Assembly (NCBI GenBank): GCA_030044235.1
Contig: JASHWD010000065.1
Coordinates: 1 to 13,376 of the forward strand
Source: Candidatus Parvarchaeota archaeon
GTDB taxonomy: Archaea; Nanobdellota; Nanobdellia; Parvarchaeales; Parvarchaeaceae
Length of the DNA stretch: 13,376 nt
Direction: 5' to 3'
This document shows positions 1 to 7,025 of this stretch, piece after piece (within the stretch, counting starts at the first letter, position 1; each line of letters begins with the position of its first letter). Both the position numbers and the translations under genes were made by a program. A model generated the notes under the pieces. That model was given only the letters and a program-made list of their open reading frames with translations. It had not been told where the DNA came from and did not search any database.

Positions 1-1
1 T

Positions 2-832
2 GGCCTCACAGAAAAAGAGATCTACAATACGCTTGGCATGGATGTTATGGAGCCAGAGCTAAGAGAAAATACGGGCGAAATTGAAGCAGCACAGAAGAAA
101 GCATTGCCGACTATAATAAATTACAATCAAATAGTTAGCGATTTGCACATGCACACAATTGATAGCGATGGCGCGAATTCTTTGGAGGAGATGGTCAAGG
201 AAGCGCAAAAGCTCGGACACAAATATATAGCAATAACTAATCACAGCAAAAGTCTTAGAATAGCCAATGGTCTAGACGAAGCACGCTTTTCAACATTTAA
301 TAAAAAGATAGACAAAGTTAATGAATCCACAGGTATAAAGGTACTGAAAGGCGTTGAGCTAGAGATACTAAAAGATGGATCATTAGATTTGCCAGCGAAG
401 GTTTTAAAAGAGATGGATTTTGTTATAGGCGCGCTGCATCAAAACACAAAAATGCCTAGAAAGGAACTTACTGACAGACTTTTGAAAGCAATAAATTCCG
501 GCCTAATAAACACCGTAGCGCACCCAACTGGAAGGAAGATAGGCGAAAGAGAAGCTTTTGATTTAGATTTTCAAAAAATATTTGAAGCGTGTAAAGCAAC
601 TGGCGTCTTTTTAGAAATAGACGGATATCCAGAGCGTTCTGACCTGCCATTTGATTTAGTTAAAGAAGCTAAAACATACGGCATAAGATTTAGTTTGGCA
701 AGTGATGCGCATAGAAAAGACCAACTTAGGTTCATAAGACTGGCAACAGCGATAGCAAGAAGAGGCTGGCTCGAAAAGAAGGATGTAGTAAACTCATTGG
801 ATTATCAACAATTTTTGAAGCTAAAAAGATAA
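2..832 (+). CDS. polX: DNA polymerase X family protein, C-terminal part with PHP phosphoesterase domain (5' truncated by window edge)
   Basis: PolX proteins join a Pol beta-type nucleotidyltransferase to a C-terminal PHP metal-dependent phosphoesterase; they fill short gaps in base excision repair, and the PHP part gives 3'-5' exonuclease or end-processing activity. Only the linker and PHP domain are visible. The frame is open to the left edge, and the residues before the first ATG (GLTEKEIYNTLG, then PELRENTGEIEAA) match the conserved PolX linker, so the ATG at 38 is internal. The PHP metal-binding motifs look intact: DLHMH (140-154), TNHS (about 236), GVELE, GALHQ, AHPTGR (about 519-536) and SDAHR (701-715). 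The polymerase domain must lie left of the window. Family assignment is firm; the integrity of the missing half is unknown. Confidence 0.9.
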   Translation, partial: GLTEKEIYNTLGMDVMEPELRENTGEIEAAQKKALPTIINYNQIVSDLHMHTIDSDGANSLEEMVKEAQKLGHKYIAITNHSKSLRIANGLDEARFSTFNKKIDKVNESTGIKVLKGVELEILKDGSLDLPAKVLKEMDFVIGALHQNTKMPRKELTDRLLKAINSGLINTVAHPTGRKIGEREAFDLDFQKIFEACKATGVFLEIDGYPERSDLPFDLVKEAKTYGIRFSLASDAHRKDQLRFIRLATAIARRGWLEKKDVVNSLDYQQFLKLKR

Positions 833-863
833 TCAAGATTTTAAGTTTCACTCAAATACACAA

Positions 864-873
864 TGTATAAAAA
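864..873 (+). promoter_or_regulatory. TATA-like box for the KaiC-like ATPase gene
   Basis: TGTATAAAAA is centred about 26 bases before the ATG at 895, and an A-rich stretch that could hold a BRE lies upstream. The spacing puts the transcription start at or beside the A of the ATG, so the mRNA is probably leaderless. No Shine-Dalgarno site is present. Confidence 0.6.
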
Positions 874-894
874 CTATAGTGTATTAACTTTATT

Positions 895-1590
895 ATGGTC
901 GATAAAATAAAAAGTGGCATACTAGGTTTTGATGCATTAGTAAATAGCGGTTTTGTTAAAAACAGTATAACCGCGGTTTACGGTTCTCCAGGTGCGGGTA
1001 AAAGTATTTTTTGCACAGAATTTCTAAGAGAAGGTCTAAAAGAAGGCGAAAAGGTATTTTACGTTAGTTTAGAACAGGATTTAAATTCTTTCCTTAAGGG
1101 CGCGGAAGCATTAGGTTTTAATGAGTTCCGTGATAATCTTAACAGCAATTTCGTATTTACGAGAATGACTGGTCACGATTTTAAGAATTTTCTTTCGGTG
1201 GAGCTTCCAAGAGTATTAGAAGCTAGGCGAGGTAAGCATTCGAGGATAGTAATAGACCCGCTAACTCCATTTTTATGGGAGATAAAAGACGCAGCTCTTC
1301 AGAGAAACATATTAGGCGACGCATTCACCATGCTAAGAGAATTTGGAACTGCTATAGTAACGATAGAAAGATATGGGGACCTTAGCAAACTAGAGCTTTC
1401 GGAGGAACTAGCAATACCACTTTATCTTTCTGATTCAGTAGTTCTAATGTCTATGGCATATAATCAGAATTTTTATCAAAAAGCGGTTTCAATAATTAAA
1501 ATGAGATTCTCTGGCCATAGTTCTGGAATGCACCCATTTGACATAACCGAAAAGGGGATCCAGATATTCCAAGACCAGCCCGTTTTCTAG
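895..1590 (+). CDS. KaiC-like / RecA-superfamily single-domain ATPase
   Basis: This 231-residue protein has one KaiC/RadA-type ATPase domain. Walker A is GSPGAGKS (30-37). The strand carrying the catalytic glutamate reads VSLEQ (E60); KaiC has two glutamates here, and the second is Q61. Walker B is RIVID ending at D121. The C-terminal segment around 199-223 (IKMRFSGHSSGMHPFDIT) is the KaiC-family signature seen in archaeal KaiC-like proteins. Such proteins are common in archaea and often lack an assigned role; regulatory, signalling and motility (FlaH/ArlH-like) roles are known in relatives. No archaellum or clock genes are adjacent. It follows polX by 62 bases with its own promoter and precedes the ABC operon, which also has its own promoter. 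Fold assignment is strong; biological role is unknown. Confidence 0.85.
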   Translation: MVDKIKSGILGFDALVNSGFVKNSITAVYGSPGAGKSIFCTEFLREGLKEGEKVFYVSLEQDLNSFLKGAEALGFNEFRDNLNSNFVFTRMTGHDFKNFLSVELPRVLEARRGKHSRIVIDPLTPFLWEIKDAALQRNILGDAFTMLREFGTAIVTIERYGDLSKLELSEELAIPLYLSDSVVLMSMAYNQNFYQKAVSIIKMRFSGHSSGMHPFDITEKGIQIFQDQPVF

Positions 1591-1614
1591 GTTAAATAGT
1601 CTAAATAGAAGCGT

Positions 1615-1626
1615 TTTATTAAATAC
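1615..1626 (+). promoter_or_regulatory. TATA-like box for the ABC transporter operon
   Basis: TTTATTAAATAC is centred about 27 bases before the ATG at 1647, with no Shine-Dalgarno site between. This fits a leaderless transcript for the two-gene ABC operon, separate from the upstream ATPase gene. Confidence 0.5.
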
Positions 1627-1646
1627 TAAGTCCGACGCATATTTTT

Positions 1647-3197
1647 ATGGTGACTCTAATTAACGAAGTATTAACTTTGCTTTTAGATACCTCTTATTCT
1701 TGGATCAGGATGCTTATAGCGCTTGGCGCGTCAATAGTGATTAGTCTAGCTATAGGGATAGCAGCTGCCAGACTGAAGACAGTAGGTAAAATAGTTGTTC
1801 CTATAATAGACGTATTACAAACTTTACCAATACTTGCTTTCTTCCCATTTGCAATTTATGTAGTTGTTTTTCTTTTACCTGGCATAATCGGAATAAACGC
1901 GGCGGTCATATTTCTTATAATAACAAGCATGCTTTGGAATATGATTTTTGGTGTATATGAAGCCATAAAAAGTTTACCAGTAGAGCTTGTAGAAATGACA
2001 AAACTTTACGGTCTAGGCGTACTCGAAAGACTAAAAACTTTGTATATCCCAGCGAGTCTCCCGCGGATCTCAGAACAGTTGAGCTTGTCTTGGGCGATAG
2101 GGCTTTTCTATTTGGTAACAAGTGAGATATTCTCTACAGGAAACCAGAGCTATGCAGTACAAGGTATAGGCGTAGATCTCGCACAATTGGGTATAAGCGG
2201 CAACTTTTTTTATTATGCTATCGCTCTAATAATATTCATAGGATTTGTTGTTGTTACTAGACTTACACTTTTTTCTGCTTTTGATAAGATGGCAAATAAA
2301 TATGCGCTAGCAGGTTACGATACAAAGAAACATAAATCAAGATTTAATCTTAGTTATAAACTTGACCATTCAATACGGCTTCACAAACTTAAACAAGAGT
2401 ATATAGGAATAAAGACGAGTATAGGTTCTTCCGTTTCTAGACATAAAGACTTTTTAAGAAGATTTGGATACATTTTAGTTGGAATAGTTATCGCACTTAT
2501 AGCTTTTTTAATATACAGCAATGCAAATCCAAATGCTTTGTCTCAAATAGCTTCTTATGAGTGGCTCTCATTAGTTTCACTCGGGGCATCTTTTTTGAGG
2601 GTTTGGGGGGCATTTTTATTAGTTCTAGTAGTAGCGATTCCTATCAGCGTTTATGTAGTTTTCATGACAAAACGCAAGAATTCATATCTGCTTTTGTTCC
2701 AGATAATCGCCTCTATACCCGCCACGGTATTGTTGCCTATAATGGTATTTGAGTTGGGTAATAACGGCGAAGCAGTTGCTTTTTTGGTTTATTTCCTTAG
2801 CGGAATCTGGTACGTTATTTTTAGTATAATAGCGAGTACTAAGTACTTACAAGCAAATATTGACGAAGTAAGACGCGCTTTCAGAGTGAAAGGCTTGATT
2901 GCTTGGAGAAAGATATATTTAATGGCAATATTACCCGGACTTATAACAGGTGCGGTGACCGCAATAGCCGCAGAATGGAATGCAAGTATAATAGGGGAAT
3001 ACTTTACTTCAAGTTCTACCGGCGCGATTCTGACTTCTGTGGGAGTAGGTATCGGTAAATTATTGGATACGGCCCTGTATTCTGGTAATTTATACCTAAT
3101 GCTTTTTGCTTTAATTAATATGACCGCGATGATAATAATATTTAATATGGTTGTGTGGAGAAGGTTATACGATAAAGTGACATCAGTTTACACTTAA
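1647..3197 (+). CDS. ABC-type anion (nitrate/sulfonate/bicarbonate-like) transporter, fused duplicated permease
   Basis: This 516-residue membrane protein contains two binding-protein-dependent permease domains in tandem, the layout of the fused anion-transport permeases (COG4986 type, from memory). Each half has several hydrophobic segments and an EAA-like cytoplasmic loop that contacts the ATPase: the first around residues 105-140 (EAIKSLPVELVEM through LYIPASLP), the second around 397-430 (STKYLQANIDEVRRAFRVKG through MAILPG). A charged linker around 225-275 separates the halves. One polypeptide can therefore supply both membrane halves of the transporter. The ATPase gene starts 2 bases after its stop, so the two form an operon. 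No extracellular substrate-binding protein is encoded nearby, and the substrate cannot be read from the sequence; nitrate, sulfonate, taurine and bicarbonate are the family's usual choices. The start at 1647 is supported by the promoter spacing. Confidence 0.85.
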   Translation: MVTLINEVLTLLLDTSYSWIRMLIALGASIVISLAIGIAAARLKTVGKIVVPIIDVLQTLPILAFFPFAIYVVVFLLPGIIGINAAVIFLIITSMLWNMIFGVYEAIKSLPVELVEMTKLYGLGVLERLKTLYIPASLPRISEQLSLSWAIGLFYLVTSEIFSTGNQSYAVQGIGVDLAQLGISGNFFYYAIALIIFIGFVVVTRLTLFSAFDKMANKYALAGYDTKKHKSRFNLSYKLDHSIRLHKLKQEYIGIKTSIGSSVSRHKDFLRRFGYILVGIVIALIAFLIYSNANPNALSQIASYEWLSLVSLGASFLRVWGAFLLVLVVAIPISVYVVFMTKRKNSYLLLFQIIASIPATVLLPIMVFELGNNGEAVAFLVYFLSGIWYVIFSIIASTKYLQANIDEVRRAFRVKGLIAWRKIYLMAILPGLITGAVTAIAAEWNASIIGEYFTSSSTGAILTSVGVGIGKLLDTALYSGNLYLMLFALINMTAMIIIFNMVVWRRLYDKVTSVYT

Positions 3198-3199
3198 TT

Positions 3200-3949
3200 A
3201 TGGAAGTAATCTCAGTAGAGAATATAAAGTTTGCTTTCGAAGATAAAGTAAACGCAAGGATAATAGACAACGTTTCATTTTCAACTGGAGAATACGAATT
3301 TGTCTCTATAATAGGCCCATCTGGTTGCGGTAAAAGCACGCTCCTTAGGATAATAGCTGGATTAATAGAACCAACGGCGGGGAACATATTATATTATGGC
3401 AATCCAGTAACTGAACCTATTAAGGATATTTCATTCGTTTTCCAGGATTCTGCGCTTCTCCCATGGCTTACAAATATAGAAAATGTAAAGATAGGTCTTT
3501 CATCTACAGATCTTAAAGACGAAATAAAAAATAAAAAGGCGCTAGATATACTAAAACGTTTTGAGCTGAACGGTTTTGAATACGCATACCCAAATATTCT
3601 TAGCGGCGGGATGAAGCAGAGAGTGGGCGTAGCGCGCGCATTAGTTTCAGACCCGAAAGTAATTCTTATGGATGAACCTTTTAGTTCACTTGATGAACTT
3701 ACTGCAAGAAGTCTTAGAAGCGAAGTATGGAATACCTTAAAAGATAAAAGCCTCCCATTGATGTCGGTTATAATGGTTTCGCATAATGTAGAAGAGGTTG
3801 TAGAGCTTTCCGATAAGATAGTTATACTCTCAAATAAACCAAGTCATGTAATAGAAATCAAAAAAATTGAGCTGCCTTACCCAAGGAATAGACATGATAA
3901 AGAATTTCAGAAAACAGTAGATGAAGTTTTTGCAAAACTCAGTCCTTAG
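3200..3949 (+). CDS. ABC transporter ATP-binding protein, NitT/TauT type
   Basis: This 249-residue ATPase powers the fused permease encoded just upstream. All nucleotide-binding motifs are present: Walker A GPSGCGKST (39-47), Q-loop VFQDSALLPW with Q82, ABC signature LSGGMKQR (134-141), Walker B ILMDEP with catalytic E159, D-loop SLD, and the switch histidine in VSHN (H195). The Q-loop and LPWLT sequence resemble SsuB/TauB/NrtD-type ATPases. It ends soon after the core domain, at KTVDEVFAKLSP, and lacks the C-terminal AAA_assoc_C extension that many archaeal relatives carry. A protein made only of that domain is encoded on the opposite strand, and the two reading frames overlap by 11 bases at their 3' ends. 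No Shine-Dalgarno site precedes the ATG, so translation is probably coupled to the permease. Confidence 0.93.
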   Translation: MEVISVENIKFAFEDKVNARIIDNVSFSTGEYEFVSIIGPSGCGKSTLLRIIAGLIEPTAGNILYYGNPVTEPIKDISFVFQDSALLPWLTNIENVKIGLSSTDLKDEIKNKKALDILKRFELNGFEYAYPNILSGGMKQRVGVARALVSDPKVILMDEPFSSLDELTARSLRSEVWNTLKDKSLPLMSVIMVSHNVEEVVELSDKIVILSNKPSHVIEIKKIELPYPRNRHDKEFQKTVDEVFAKLSP

Positions 3950-4427
3950 ATTCAGAAAGTTTCCAAGAATCTTTTTGAGAATCATAAGAGCAAATTTCGG
4001 TTCTCACAAGAAGGCCTATCATTTCCTTTCTAAATTTTTCTATGTCAGCGTCTCTATTTATTTGCGTTACAAGGTTCTTCTTAAGAAGTACATCAAAGAG
4101 CTCTTCCGTCGATGCCTTGTGCGCTTTCCAAAGAAATTCTACCAGAGTTTTTATAGGCTCTACGTTTTTCAATAGTTCACTGAGATCTTTTTTAAGTTCT
4201 TTGTGATTTATATTCTTAGCCAAGTCAGTTAAAGAAACTATGCCCTCGTCAACTGTTATAAGTCCCAAAATCTTTCCAGCTTCGATTACAGGAAATATTT
4301 CGTCTATACCCTCAAGTGCCTCTCTCGTTATATGAGAAAGCGATGCCGAGCCCCCATTTTCTCTTATTATAGAAAGAACTCCCCTAAGGAAACTAATTTT
4401 TGCGTCTATCGGAAAAATTTCATTCAT
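3939..4427 (-). CDS. Free-standing AAA_assoc_C domain protein (putative partner of the ABC ATPase)
   Basis: The 162-residue soluble protein resembles the AAA-associated C-terminal domain (Pfam AAA_assoc_C, from memory), usually fused to the C-terminus of archaeal NitT/TauT ATPases. Visible hallmarks are an N-terminal helix-turn-helix-like half (FLRGVLSIIRENGG, then EIFPVIEAGKILGLITVDEG and VSLTDLAK) followed by a helical half (VEPIKTLVEFLWKAHKASTEELFDVLLKK). The first half looks like a winged helix, so DNA binding or protein-protein regulation is possible. Here it is a separate gene, convergent with the ATPase and overlapping its last 11 bases. A TATA-like element (4452-4461) lies upstream. 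I infer that it acts on the adjacent transporter, either as a regulatory subunit or as a transcription factor; neither is shown by the sequence. Confidence 0.75.
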   Translation of the reverse strand: MNEIFPIDAKISFLRGVLSIIRENGGSASLSHITREALEGIDEIFPVIEAGKILGLITVDEGIVSLTDLAKNINHKELKKDLSELLKNVEPIKTLVEFLWKAHKASTEELFDVLLKKNLVTQINRDADIEKFRKEMIGLLVRTEICSYDSQKDSWKLSESKD

Positions 4428-4451
4428 ATCTATATTATGTAACGGATTTAG

Positions 4452-4461
4452 CTATTATAAG
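4452..4461 (-). promoter_or_regulatory. TATA-like box for the AAA_assoc_C gene
   Basis: On the minus strand CTTATAATAG is centred about 29 bases before the ATG at 4427. It lies just past the stop codon of the exonuclease III gene, so the AAA_assoc_C gene probably has its own start of transcription, with at most a few untranslated bases. Confidence 0.45.
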
Positions 4462-4466
4462 TTTTG

Positions 4467-5219
4467 CTAAGTGAGTTCTAAGTAAACCGGGACGTGATCG
4501 GAGCCGTTTATTTTATCCAGTATTCCTGCCGCAGATAGTCTATTTTTAAGCTCATTTGAGACGACAAAATAATCTATTCTCCAACCTATGTTTCTTGTTT
4601 TTGCGTCGAATCTGTAACTCCACCAAGTGTAATGTCCGCTTTCTTTTATGAAATACCTATACGTATCTGTATAACCTCGCTCAAGCAGCGAAGTAAACCA
4701 AGCGCGCTCGATTTCCGTAAATCCGGCGTTATTTATATTGTCTTTTGGACGAGCTATATCTATCTCTTCATGGGCTACGTTAAAATCCCCGCATATAACA
4801 ATAGGTTTTACCTTTCGAAGGTCTTCAAGGAAATGCAATATTTTGTCGTTAAATTCCAGCTTAAAGTCAAGTCTACTAAGGTCTCTTCTTGAATTTGGAA
4901 AATAAGCGTTAACTAAATAAAACTCTTTGAACTCGAGTGTAAGTACTCGCCCTTCGTCGTCGAATTTTTTATCTCCAATGCCGTATCTGACAGTCAAAGG
5001 TTCAGATTTACTGAAAGACATAGTACCGCTGTAGCCTTTTTTGGATTTAGCAAAGAAAACATATGGATGGTATCCAGAATCTGAAAGCTCTATTGGGATA
5101 TAATCGGATTTTGATTCCTGTATAAGAATAACGTCATATTTTTTACAGTTAAAAACCGTTTTTAAATCCTTTTTTATAGCACTCCTTATTCCGTTTACAT
5201 TCCAAGAAAGCAACAGCAT
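4467..5219 (-). CDS. xth: Exodeoxyribonuclease III / AP endonuclease
   Basis: This 250-residue enzyme cleaves DNA at abasic sites in base excision repair and may degrade 3' ends. All exonuclease III family motifs are visible: WNVNGIR (6-12), the metal ligand glutamate in IQESK (E35; most relatives have QETK), DEGR (88-91), NAYFPNS (104-110), GDFNVAHEEIDIARPK with D145 and N147, YTWWSYR, RNIGWRIDYF, and the catalytic pair in GSDHVPV (D241 and H242). The length matches the family. The ATG at 5219 fits a TATA-like box 27 bases upstream (leaderless). It could act with PolX and endonuclease III, also encoded in this window. No oddity apart from the T-to-S change after the catalytic glutamate. Confidence 0.95.
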   Translation of the reverse strand: MLLLSWNVNGIRSAIKKDLKTVFNCKKYDVILIQESKSDYIPIELSDSGYHPYVFFAKSKKGYSGTMSFSKSEPLTVRYGIGDKKFDDEGRVLTLEFKEFYLVNAYFPNSRRDLSRLDFKLEFNDKILHFLEDLRKVKPIVICGDFNVAHEEIDIARPKDNINNAGFTEIERAWFTSLLERGYTDTYRYFIKESGHYTWWSYRFDAKTRNIGWRIDYFVVSNELKNRLSAAGILDKINGSDHVPVYLELT

Positions 5220-5240
5220 TAATAAGATAGGTAATCACTT

Positions 5241-5250
5241 TCTTTAAATC
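5241..5250 (-). promoter_or_regulatory. TATA-like box for the exonuclease III gene
   Basis: Read on the minus strand, GATTTAAAGA is centred about 27 bases before the ATG at 5219. No Shine-Dalgarno site intervenes, consistent with leaderless initiation. It shares the 5220-5334 intergenic stretch with the divergent dcd promoter. Confidence 0.5.
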
Positions 5251-5301
5251 CTTTGCATTTCAGAGTATCGTGCCATTAAAAGTAAGAAAGCCCGAATAAC
5301 T

Positions 5302-5312
5302 AAATTATATAA
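5302..5312 (+). promoter_or_regulatory. TATA-like box for dcd; decides the start codon
   Basis: The TTATATAA core at 5305-5312 is centred 26 bases before the ATG at 5335 and only about 18 bases before the upstream in-frame ATG at 5326. Archaeal spacing therefore favours 5335 as the leaderless start. Confidence 0.6.
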
Positions 5313-5334
5313 GATAGAAAAATAAATGATTATA

Positions 5335-5853
5335 ATGGCGGTACTGACAAAATCAGAGATATTAAAATTAATAGATAATAAAAAACTAATAATAAAGCCA
5401 TTTAAAGCTAGTCAGATTGGCGCAGGTTCTATAGATTTGCATCTTGGCAACGTATTTAGGGTTTTTAAAAAATATCATGGCGTATTTAGAGTGGACGATA
5501 ATGCAGACTATCGAGATATAACGGAAGTTATAAAAGTTAAGAGAGGAGATCATCTTTTGGTAGAGCCAGGCGAGCTTGTTCACGGAATAACCGTAGAAGA
5601 TATCGCTTTACCTAAGGGCATTTCTGCTAGAATAGAGGGCAGATCAAGATTTGCGAGAATCGGTCTTCTTACTCATTTAAGCAGCGGTTTTATGCAGCCA
5701 GGAACCCATGGAAAGATAGTGTTGGAAATAGCCAATCTTTCTCCTATAACTCTTGCAATTTGTCCGGGTACTTCTATATGTCAAATAGTCATAGAAGAAA
5801 CCAAAGGAGACGGATTATACAGCGGACGATTCTACAAACAAAATAGACCTTAA
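5335..5853 (+). CDS. dcd: dCTP deaminase (possibly bifunctional dCTP deaminase/dUTPase)
   Basis: This enzyme deaminates dCTP to dUTP for dTTP synthesis; some archaeal relatives also hydrolyse dUTP to dUMP. Motifs visible, numbered from the chosen start, are GAGSIDLHLGN near 29-39, GRSRFARIGL (102-111) and GKIVLEIAN with the probable catalytic glutamate E131. The last serine of the usual RSS(L/F)AR motif is arginine here (RSRFAR). The in-frame ATG at 5326 would add MII, but the TATA spacing and the usual family N-terminus favour 5335, giving 172 residues. The stop overlaps the next ATG by one base (TAATG), so the downstream hydrolase is probably translationally coupled. Deaminase-only versus bifunctional cannot be settled from sequence reading. 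Confidence 0.9.
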   Translation: MAVLTKSEILKLIDNKKLIIKPFKASQIGAGSIDLHLGNVFRVFKKYHGVFRVDDNADYRDITEVIKVKRGDHLLVEPGELVHGITVEDIALPKGISARIEGRSRFARIGLLTHLSSGFMQPGTHGKIVLEIANLSPITLAICPGTSICQIVIEETKGDGLYSGRFYKQNRP

Positions 5854-6443
5854 TGTTTATGGTTAAAAGAGTCTTTATAATTCACGGCTGGTCCAGTTCT
5901 CCATATTCAGGTTGGATTCCTTGGTTAAAATCAGAATTGGAACAAAAAGGTTTTGAGGTATACGCTCCGTATATGCCAGAACCGGACATTCCCGATATCC
6001 AAGAATGGACGCATCTTTTAGAAATGGGCGTCGGCAAACCAGATAAAGAAACTTTTTTTGTAGGACACAGTATAGGTTGTCAGACTATACTTAGGTACCT
6101 GCAACATTTGAAAGGAAATCAACAAACTGGCGGTGCAGTTTTAGTTGCGCCGTGGGTACATCTAAATCTTGCGGCATATGAAGATCAAGAGGACGTAGAA
6201 ACTGCAAAGGAATGGATAGAAACACCGATAGACTGGACAAATATAACCAGACATACAAAGAAATTTTCGGCTATTTTTTCTGATAACGATCCGTTTGTGC
6301 CAATCGCAGATTCAAAGATATTCCAAGATAAACTTGGTGCGGATATAACAATAGAAAACAATAAAGGGCACATAGATCAAGAATCTGGAATAGTTAAACT
6401 GCAGAGAATATTATCTGAATTACTTAAGATGGCAAAAAACTGA
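5853..6443 (+). CDS. RBBP9/YdeN-family alpha/beta serine hydrolase
   Basis: The 196-residue protein begins with the family's opening strand and oxyanion region (FIIHGWSSSP, 8-17) and has the nucleophile elbow GHSIG with S73. The acid is D146 in SDNDPFVP and the histidine is H173 in NKGHID, so the catalytic triad is complete. Length fits the small soluble RBBP9/YdeN hydrolases, whose physiological substrates are mostly unknown. There is no signal peptide, so it should act in the cytoplasm. Its ATG overlaps the dcd stop by one base; a second in-frame ATG at 5859 is also possible, and neither has a Shine-Dalgarno site. The link with dcd is positional only, and sodN downstream has its own promoter. 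Confidence 0.88.
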   Translation: MFMVKRVFIIHGWSSSPYSGWIPWLKSELEQKGFEVYAPYMPEPDIPDIQEWTHLLEMGVGKPDKETFFVGHSIGCQTILRYLQHLKGNQQTGGAVLVAPWVHLNLAAYEDQEDVETAKEWIETPIDWTNITRHTKKFSAIFSDNDPFVPIADSKIFQDKLGADITIENNKGHIDQESGIVKLQRILSELLKMAKN

Positions 6444-6456
6444 TATTTTAGAAAAA

Positions 6457-6466
6457 GTTTATAAAC
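6457..6466 (+). promoter_or_regulatory. TATA-like box for the sodN operon
   Basis: GTTTATAAAC is centred about 26 bases before the ATG at 6487 and preceded by a purine run (GAAAAA) in the BRE position. This is one of the clearest promoters in the window and predicts a leaderless sodN mRNA. The box is itself a perfect 10-base palindrome. Confidence 0.65.
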
Positions 6467-6486
6467 AAAGAAATAATCCAATACAT

Positions 6487-7005
6487 ATGTCAATATTAAA
6501 ATCGTTTTTTAATCTAACGAACGAGATTTTGCCTTCTGAATTAGCTTATGCACATTGCGATATACCTTGTGGTATTTACGATCCTTACGCGGCCCAATTG
6601 GCTGCACACACTATTATAAGAATGGATTCACTTATAAGAGACTTAAAGGTACCTGCTGATAATGCATCGCCGCAAGATCTTGCAGATTATCATGCAAAGC
6701 TTTCTAGATACGTGGCGGTTAAGGAACAACACGCTGAAATATGCAAGCACGAAATAGCAGTTCTTTGGGGGGACTATTTCAAGCCAGAGCACTTGCAGTC
6801 GAATCCGGACCTCCATACTCTTGTTTGGAATACGCTTAAATCTGCATCAAAATCTAAACAGAGTGTTAACATAGCCGATGCCGAAGCACTTCTAGTCAAT
6901 GTACAAAAGGTAGCAGAAGTTTTCTGGAAGACAAAAGGAATACCTACCGAGAGAGTAAAGAATCTTTACCCCTCAGAGCACGATGTTGTGCTTCCTAAAG
7001 CTTAA
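6487..7005 (+). CDS. sodN: Nickel superoxide dismutase precursor
   Basis: NiSOD converts superoxide to oxygen and hydrogen peroxide with a nickel ion held by an N-terminal hook. The hook HCDIPCGIYDP is complete: His23 becomes mature His1 (axial ligand), Cys24 and Cys28 are the thiolate ligands Cys2 and Cys6, and Asp25 and Tyr31 match conserved Asp3 and Tyr9. The 22 residues before it form a propeptide that must be removed so that the N-terminal amine can bind nickel; the predicted cut is after Ala22 (ELAYA|HCD). The mature chain would be about 150 residues, longer than Streptomyces NiSOD but near marine bacterial forms. The rest is helical, as expected for the hexameric four-helix-bundle enzyme. 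The propeptide is not a typical Sec signal, so a cytoplasmic location is likely. The maturation protease is two genes downstream. NiSOD is mainly bacterial, so transfer is plausible. Confidence 0.95.
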   Translation: MSILKSFFNLTNEILPSELAYAHCDIPCGIYDPYAAQLAAHTIIRMDSLIRDLKVPADNASPQDLADYHAKLSRYVAVKEQHAEICKHEIAVLWGDYFKPEHLQSNPDLHTLVWNTLKSASKSKQSVNIADAEALLVNVQKVAEVFWKTKGIPTERVKNLYPSEHDVVLPKA

Positions 7006-7014
7006 ACTGTCTTC

Positions 7015-7019
7015 GGAGG
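7015..7019 (+). promoter_or_regulatory. Strong Shine-Dalgarno site of the Nudix gene
   Basis: GGAGG (followed by another G) lies 6 bases before the ATG at 7026, in the 20-base gap after the sodN stop. It is one of only two clear Shine-Dalgarno sites in the window and supports internal translation on a sodN-Nudix-sodX mRNA. Confidence 0.7.
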
Positions 7020-7025
7020 GAAAAA

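Noticed and set aside
38..832. PHP protein starting at the ATG at 38
   Set aside because: The frame is open to the left edge and the upstream residues match the PolX linker, so this is the end of a longer gene.
3142..3387. Minus-strand open frame inside the ABC ATPase gene
   Set aside because: Shadow frame over a gene with complete motifs; no promoter or Shine-Dalgarno site and no recognisable product.
4632..4892. Plus-strand open frame inside the exonuclease III gene
   Set aside because: Shadow of a well-conserved gene on the opposite strand.
5326..5334. Upstream dcd start adding MII
   Set aside because: Too close to the TATA-like box (about 18 bases); 5335 fits the promoter and the usual protein N-terminus.
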